A stretch of DNA of 64,000 nt from Azospirillum sp. RU38E (GTDB taxonomy: Bacteria; Pseudomonadota; Alphaproteobacteria; Azospirillales; Azospirillaceae): positions 62,001 to 126,000 of the forward strand of contig NZ_FZOI01000002.1 in NCBI RefSeq assembly GCF_900188385.1. The letters run 5' to 3'. The position numbers were made by a program, and so were the translations under genes. Within the stretch, counting starts at the first letter, position 1; the number at the start of each line of letters is the position of its first letter. This document shows, in pieces, positions 61,074-64,000 of the stretch. The notes beneath the pieces were generated by a model, which saw only the letters and a program-made list of their open reading frames with translations, had not been told where the DNA came from and did no database searches.

Positions 61074-61119
61074 CTTGTTTGCCCCAACGATTTGGACTTC
61101 AGTCATTGGGGCAAACAAG
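61074..61119. repeat. Perfect 14-bp inverted repeat at the edge of the AT-rich gene
   Basis: CTTGTTTGCCCCAA (61074-61087) and TTGGGGCAAACAAG (61106-61119) are perfect reverse complements around an 18-base loop. It begins 16 bases after the AT-rich gene's stop, at the return to GC-rich DNA. No T tail follows on either strand, so it is either a weak terminator or a recombination/attachment scar. Confidence 0.7.
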
Positions 61120-61176
61120 GCGATTGAAGCGGCTCGATATTTTTGCAACAATAATATTTATATTGTTCCTGGGGTG

Positions 61177-61929
61177 ATGATGAGCCCGCCCAATCGCCGT
61201 TTTACGCCGCAAGGCGCTGTCGTCCAGCCGATGAAGACCTTCGATGCCATCCGCACCGCCCAGCAGGGTGGCGCGCGGGTGAGTGCGGGGGAGGAGCTGG
61301 TTCAGGCCGCCCAGGACATGTTCCAGCTGCGCCAGCCCGACCGGGGCGTGATGGTGCGGCCCAACGGCACCTATAATTTCGTGCGCGTGGCGGGCCAGAC
61401 GCGGGCGCAATCGCAAACCCTGGTCTCGGCCAAGGCGGGCCATGCCGCCATCGCCGCTGGCCGGCCGGTGCTTTATGCCGGCACCATGCGGTTTGATAAT
61501 GGGGCGCTGGATTGGTGGAGCAATTATTCCGGCACCTATCAGCCCATCGCCGCTTTCCGTGGCCAGGCCAATCTGCCGGAGGACCGTTTCACGCCGTGGC
61601 AGCGCCTGCAGATGGGCGGCATCGGGATGCAGCGCAACACTTTCCGTGACCAGCGTCAGGCGCTTGAACCAGAAAAGCCGAAGGTTCCGGAGCCGGCCAA
61701 ACCAGCCGCCGTGGCCCCCGCACCGGTGAAGCCGATGCTGGCGGTGAAGGCCGCACCCAAGGAAACAGCGCAGAAGCCCGTTGCCTCCTTGCGACAACCG
61801 CAGGCGTACCAGGCCAAGCCGGTGGTTGCGGCCGGCAAACCGGACGCGGCTGCGCCGCCCACCCGCAGCGTTCCCCCGCGGGCACCACAGGCAGCCCTGC
61901 CGCCCGCCCCGCCGGGGAGGGTGCGGTGA
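61177..61929 (+). CDS. W-x-N-x-SG motif protein with Pro/Ala-rich tail
   Basis: This 250-residue protein has an N-terminal globular region (residues ~10-155): YNFVRVAGQTRAQSQTLVSA, then KAGHAAIAAGRPVLYAGTM, FDNGALDWWSNYSGTYQP, and FRGQANLPEDRFTPWQRLQM. The W-x-N-x-SG phrase and the GxPVxYAG phrase recur in uncharacterised proteins of contractile-injection and effector loci, as far as I recall. A ~90-residue Pro/Ala/Lys tail follows. Two ATGs (61177, 61180) fit the GGGGTG site. It overlaps the next gene by four bases (GTGA). Confidence 0.65.
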   Translation: MMSPPNRRFTPQGAVVQPMKTFDAIRTAQQGGARVSAGEELVQAAQDMFQLRQPDRGVMVRPNGTYNFVRVAGQTRAQSQTLVSAKAGHAAIAAGRPVLYAGTMRFDNGALDWWSNYSGTYQPIAAFRGQANLPEDRFTPWQRLQMGGIGMQRNTFRDQRQALEPEKPKVPEPAKPAAVAPAPVKPMLAVKAAPKETAQKPVASLRQPQAYQAKPVVAAGKPDAAAPPTRSVPPRAPQAALPPAPPGRVR

Positions 61930-62561
61930 CACCGCGCCTGCATCCCTTATGGATCATTGCTGGAACGGCCCTGTTCGGCCTGTTGACCTTTCTGGCCGGG
62001 CTGCTGGTCGGGCTGTCCCTGGCGGACAAGCCAGAGGAAGGGCGCACACAGGCGGCACACGGCACGGCGGCGCTGGGCGGGGTGGCCCCGCATCCCGGCG
62101 CAACAGCCCCCACCACGCCGATACCAGCGATTGATGCAAGCAGCGCCCCACCAACGCCGACGGCGACCACCAGCCCGGATGCCGCGTCCGGTGGCCCGAT
62201 GGTGAAGGGGTTGCGCAGCGGGGCGGTGACGGATGTGCCGGGCACCCCGCTGGGCCCCCTGGCCACCCAGGCACTGGCGGTACAGGGGCCCGGGGAGCTG
62301 CCCCTCTCCAGCCGCGTCATTTCGGTAGAGGTAGCGCGGTTCCTGCTGGCCCCGGCTGCCGCCGATCTGGTGGCCCAGTTGAAGAAACAAGGTTTCACGG
62401 CGGAGACGGTGACGGCCAGCTTTCCCGGTATGCCGCCCTGGCATGTGGTGACGCTGGGGCCGCTGCCGGATGAGCAGACGGCCCATCAATTGGCCATTGA
62501 GGCGGCGCGCGCGACCGGCTTGGCGGCGCGCGTCGTCAGTTGGCCGAAACCGGCCCCCTGA
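61926..62561 (+). CDS. Membrane-anchored SPOR-like protein
   Basis: The 211-residue protein starts with GTG. A membrane helix (LWIIAGTALFGLLTFLAGLL, ~8-28) and a Pro/Thr/Ala linker (~40-110) lead to a ~75-residue C-terminal domain (VARFLLAPAAADLVAQLKKQ then WHVVTLGPLPDEQTAHQLAI) with the SPOR-like beta-alpha-beta-beta-alpha-beta pattern. SPOR domains bind denuded peptidoglycan. The coupling to the preceding W-x-N-x-SG gene is by overlap. The function might be to hold that protein, or the T6SS, at the wall. Confidence 0.7.
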   Translation: MTPRLHPLWIIAGTALFGLLTFLAGLLVGLSLADKPEEGRTQAAHGTAALGGVAPHPGATAPTTPIPAIDASSAPPTPTATTSPDAASGGPMVKGLRSGAVTDVPGTPLGPLATQALAVQGPGELPLSSRVISVEVARFLLAPAAADLVAQLKKQGFTAETVTASFPGMPPWHVVTLGPLPDEQTAHQLAIEAARATGLAARVVSWPKPAP

Positions 62562-62618
62562 TATGGCTCTGGCCCTGGCACCCTGCCGCAACGGCACCGG
62601 GTGCTTGATCGACGGGCA

Positions 62619-62885
62619 TTATCCGGCTGTTGTGATCGCGTGCGGGATTGACAGGGCGGTGGTGAGTCCCATCAGCAACAGGAAATAGACGCCAAGGGCG
62701 ACTTGGCAGGAACGGCCGGCCCGGCGCAACTCGGCAAAGATCAGCAAGACAATCATGACCTTGGCAAAGCTGATGAAAAACAGCAGCGGAAGGGCAGCGG
62801 GCGGCAGTGCCGTTACCGCCATCGACAGGCCGGTAAGGCTCAGCAGAGCAAAAGCGGCACGATGAATGTCGCGCATCGGGATCAC
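62619..62885 (-). CDS. Cytochrome c oxidase subunit IV-like (COX4_pro/NorF-type) membrane protein
   Basis: This 88-residue protein has three hydrophobic segments (LSLTGLSMAVTALPPAALPL, LLFFISFAKVMIVLLIFAEL and VYFLLLMGLTTALS). The FxSFxKVxIVLLIFAELRRAG sequence is typical of the prokaryotic subunit IV family. It is the last gene of a three-gene minus-strand operon and overlaps the NorE-like gene by ATGA (62882-62885). It probably assists the subunit III-like protein. Confidence 0.75.
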   Translation of the reverse strand: MIPMRDIHRAAFALLSLTGLSMAVTALPPAALPLLFFISFAKVMIVLLIFAELRRAGRSCQVALGVYFLLLMGLTTALSIPHAITTAG

Positions 62886-63496
62886 CGGATGACATAGAGA
62901 AGCGGGAAGATCATCAGCCAGATCAGATCGGTGAAATGCCAGTAGCGGGCATAATCCGGCAGATATTGTTTCTGGGATCGCCGAAAAGAGAGGGCGAACA
63001 GGGTGAGGCCGAGCCCCACATGCAGGGCATGAAACCCGGTGATCAGATAATAAAGCTGGGCGAACCCTGTCTCATAATCAAACAGCGCGGCGCTGTGGGC
63101 ATATTCGCGCACCTTCAGCAGCAAAAACAGGGCGCCGAAGGCCATCGCCCCCGCCAGGGGCAGCCCTGTGTTCCGCTGCTGCCGCTGATGCTCCACCGCG
63201 ATTGCCGCCAGCCAGCCGCTGAGGATCAGCGTTACCGTCTCCAGCGCGGCAATGGACGGTACCAGCTGGACTTGAGCGGCCAGGAAGGCGGAATGGTCGA
63301 GCCATTTGGCGACACAGAAGCCGACCAGCAGGCCGGAAAAGACCAGCACATCCCCGATGATGAAAATCCACATCATGAAATTGCCGGGGATGGTTTCCGG
63401 CACCGGTTCGCCATCGTCCGCGTACCCTGCTGAAAGGGCAGGTGCCTGTGGATGCATTGTTGGCTCCGCTTCTGGCCCGCCAAAGAATACTGTCAT
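62882..63496 (-). CDS. Cytochrome c oxidase subunit III family protein (NorE-like)
   Basis: This 204-residue inner-membrane protein has five predicted helices. Characteristic segments are FMMWIFIIGDVLVFSGLLVGF, FGALFLLLKVREYAHS, and the C-terminal YLITGFHALHVGLGLTLFAL followed by YWHFTDLIWLMIFPLLYVIR. The HxLHVxxG and WHFxDxIW phrases mark the subunit III fold. NorE stimulates nitric-oxide reductase; here the catalytic norCB genes are not in the window. An internal ATG at 63457 is possible as start, because the first 13 residues are poorly conserved in kind. Confidence 0.85.
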   Translation of the reverse strand: MTVFFGGPEAEPTMHPQAPALSAGYADDGEPVPETIPGNFMMWIFIIGDVLVFSGLLVGFCVAKWLDHSAFLAAQVQLVPSIAALETVTLILSGWLAAIAVEHQRQQRNTGLPLAGAMAFGALFLLLKVREYAHSAALFDYETGFAQLYYLITGFHALHVGLGLTLFALSFRRSQKQYLPDYARYWHFTDLIWLMIFPLLYVIR

Positions 63497-63870
63497 TCCC
63501 GCCCGTGCCAGAGCAGCGGCAGGGCCGCGTAACCCGCCAGCCCCATCAGCTGGATCAGGCCCGCCAAAGTGGTGAAGCGGGCCAGATGCAGGAACAGGGG
63601 AACACCGCAGAGGCAGGTGGCAATGGCCGCGTCAGTGATGAAGAACAGGGCCAGCGCGGCCATGCCGGCGCCCAGCGGATATTGCTTGAGCCGTATCCCG
63701 CCGGCCCGGCCGCCCTCGGTGACGATCAGCCAGCATAGCCCCGCCACCAGAAAGCTGGACAGTTCGACCAACGCCCCGGCCAGGGCGCCGATCCGGTGAT
63801 CCAGCCACAGCGTGCGGGCCAGCCCGGTGACCAGATAAAGCAGGCAGAGGGGAAACCCATACAGGATCAT
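63493..63870 (-). CDS. Small membrane protein of the NorE-like operon
   Basis: This 125-residue protein has four hydrophobic segments (LYGFPLCLLYLVTGLARTLW; LVELSSFLVAGLCWLIVT; GAGMAALALFFITDAAIATC; LAGLIQLMGLAGYAALPLLW). I do not recognise a family. It is the first gene of the three-gene operon and overlaps the NorE-like gene by ATGA (63493-63496). It may be a partner subunit or an assembly factor. Confidence 0.65.
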   Translation of the reverse strand: MILYGFPLCLLYLVTGLARTLWLDHRIGALAGALVELSSFLVAGLCWLIVTEGGRAGGIRLKQYPLGAGMAALALFFITDAAIATCLCGVPLFLHLARFTTLAGLIQLMGLAGYAALPLLWHGRE

Positions 63871-63908
63871 GGCTTGAATTCTCCCCTCTGCCTATGCCAG
63901 CCGGGTTC

Positions 63909-64000
63909 TTACAAACCACCCAACAGGGTCTCGAATTTCTTGCCCGCCTTGCCGGGGTTCTGCACGGCCTTGGCGCTGTCCAGATTGGCGGGCTTGCCGA
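63909..64000 (-). CDS. 3' end of a minus-strand gene, cut by the window
   Basis: A frame is open from the right edge to TAA at 63909-63911. The last residues read NPGKAGKKFETLLGGL, preceded by GKPANLDSAKAVQ. The Ala/Gly/Lys-rich amphipathic end fits the C-terminus of several envelope proteins (for example AsmA-like), but 29 residues cannot settle a family. Confidence 0.5.
   Translation of the reverse strand, partial: GKPANLDSAKAVQNPGKAGKKFETLLGGL

Noticed and set aside
1-64000. CRISPR arrays, insertion sequences, phage genes or rRNA
   Set aside because: No regularly spaced direct repeats, transposase, integrase or structural phage genes were found; the phage-like genes belong to the T6SS.

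Overview
The window is GC-rich, densely coding DNA, apparently chromosomal. It carries rplM-rpsI, a tRNA-Pro, purT and metY. The gene content points to an alphaproteobacterium, probably of the Rhodospirillales/Azospirillales type: a bacteriophytochrome with an HWE kinase, PseG-type nonulosonate enzymes, a yybP-ykoY/mntP unit and a full type VI secretion system (T6SS). The taxonomic placement is inference from content and composition.

Layout. 1-1508: an RTX/NPDVAAA-repeat secreted protein and the start of a paralogue, both on the minus strand. 1767-8895: purT, an MFS exporter, and an RND efflux pair (adaptor plus pump), closed by a strong two-way terminator. 8969-13650 (minus): a light-sensing operon of bacteriophytochrome, single-domain response regulator, receiver-PAS-HWE kinase and biliverdin-forming heme oxygenase. 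13805-15000: a small basic protein and a periplasmic solute-binding protein. 15119-29396: an accessory metabolic block with two Rieske oxygenase units (one split into two genes), a TPR-glycosyltransferase, PseG, a PhyH dioxygenase, a FkbM methyltransferase, a KAS III, a DUF3445 heme demethylase, two GNATs, an MFS transporter, an SDR and an aldo/keto reductase. This looks like synthesis and tailoring of a surface sugar or lipid. 29482-34145: a thioesterase, a LysR regulator divergent from a SRPBCC protein, metY with a structured leader, mntP under a manganese riboswitch, and cutA. 34398-36581: tRNA-Pro(GGG), a retropepsin-like protein, a glycine-zipper lipoprotein, and rplM-rpsI.

37448-59865 is a complete T6SS locus in the order tssJ-K-L-M-A-B-C-hcp-E-F-G, two candidate peptidase effectors, tssH-vgrG, a MORN-repeat protein and a PAAR-like tip. 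The two inserted genes encode a DUF4157 protein with a C-terminal His/Cys domain and a papain-like protein with PPTKFG motifs in its N-terminus. The T6SS would deliver them from an Hcp tube with a VgrG/PAAR-like tip. Hcp is bracketed by intergenic hairpins that could set its level relative to the other subunits. Downstream, a strikingly AT-rich gene for a repeat-like protein (60033-61058) interrupts the GC-rich DNA. A perfect 14-bp inverted repeat marks its far edge. Then come a W-x-N-x-SG protein, a membrane-anchored SPOR-like protein, and an oppositely oriented set of NorE/COX IV-type membrane genes. The window ends inside one more minus-strand gene.
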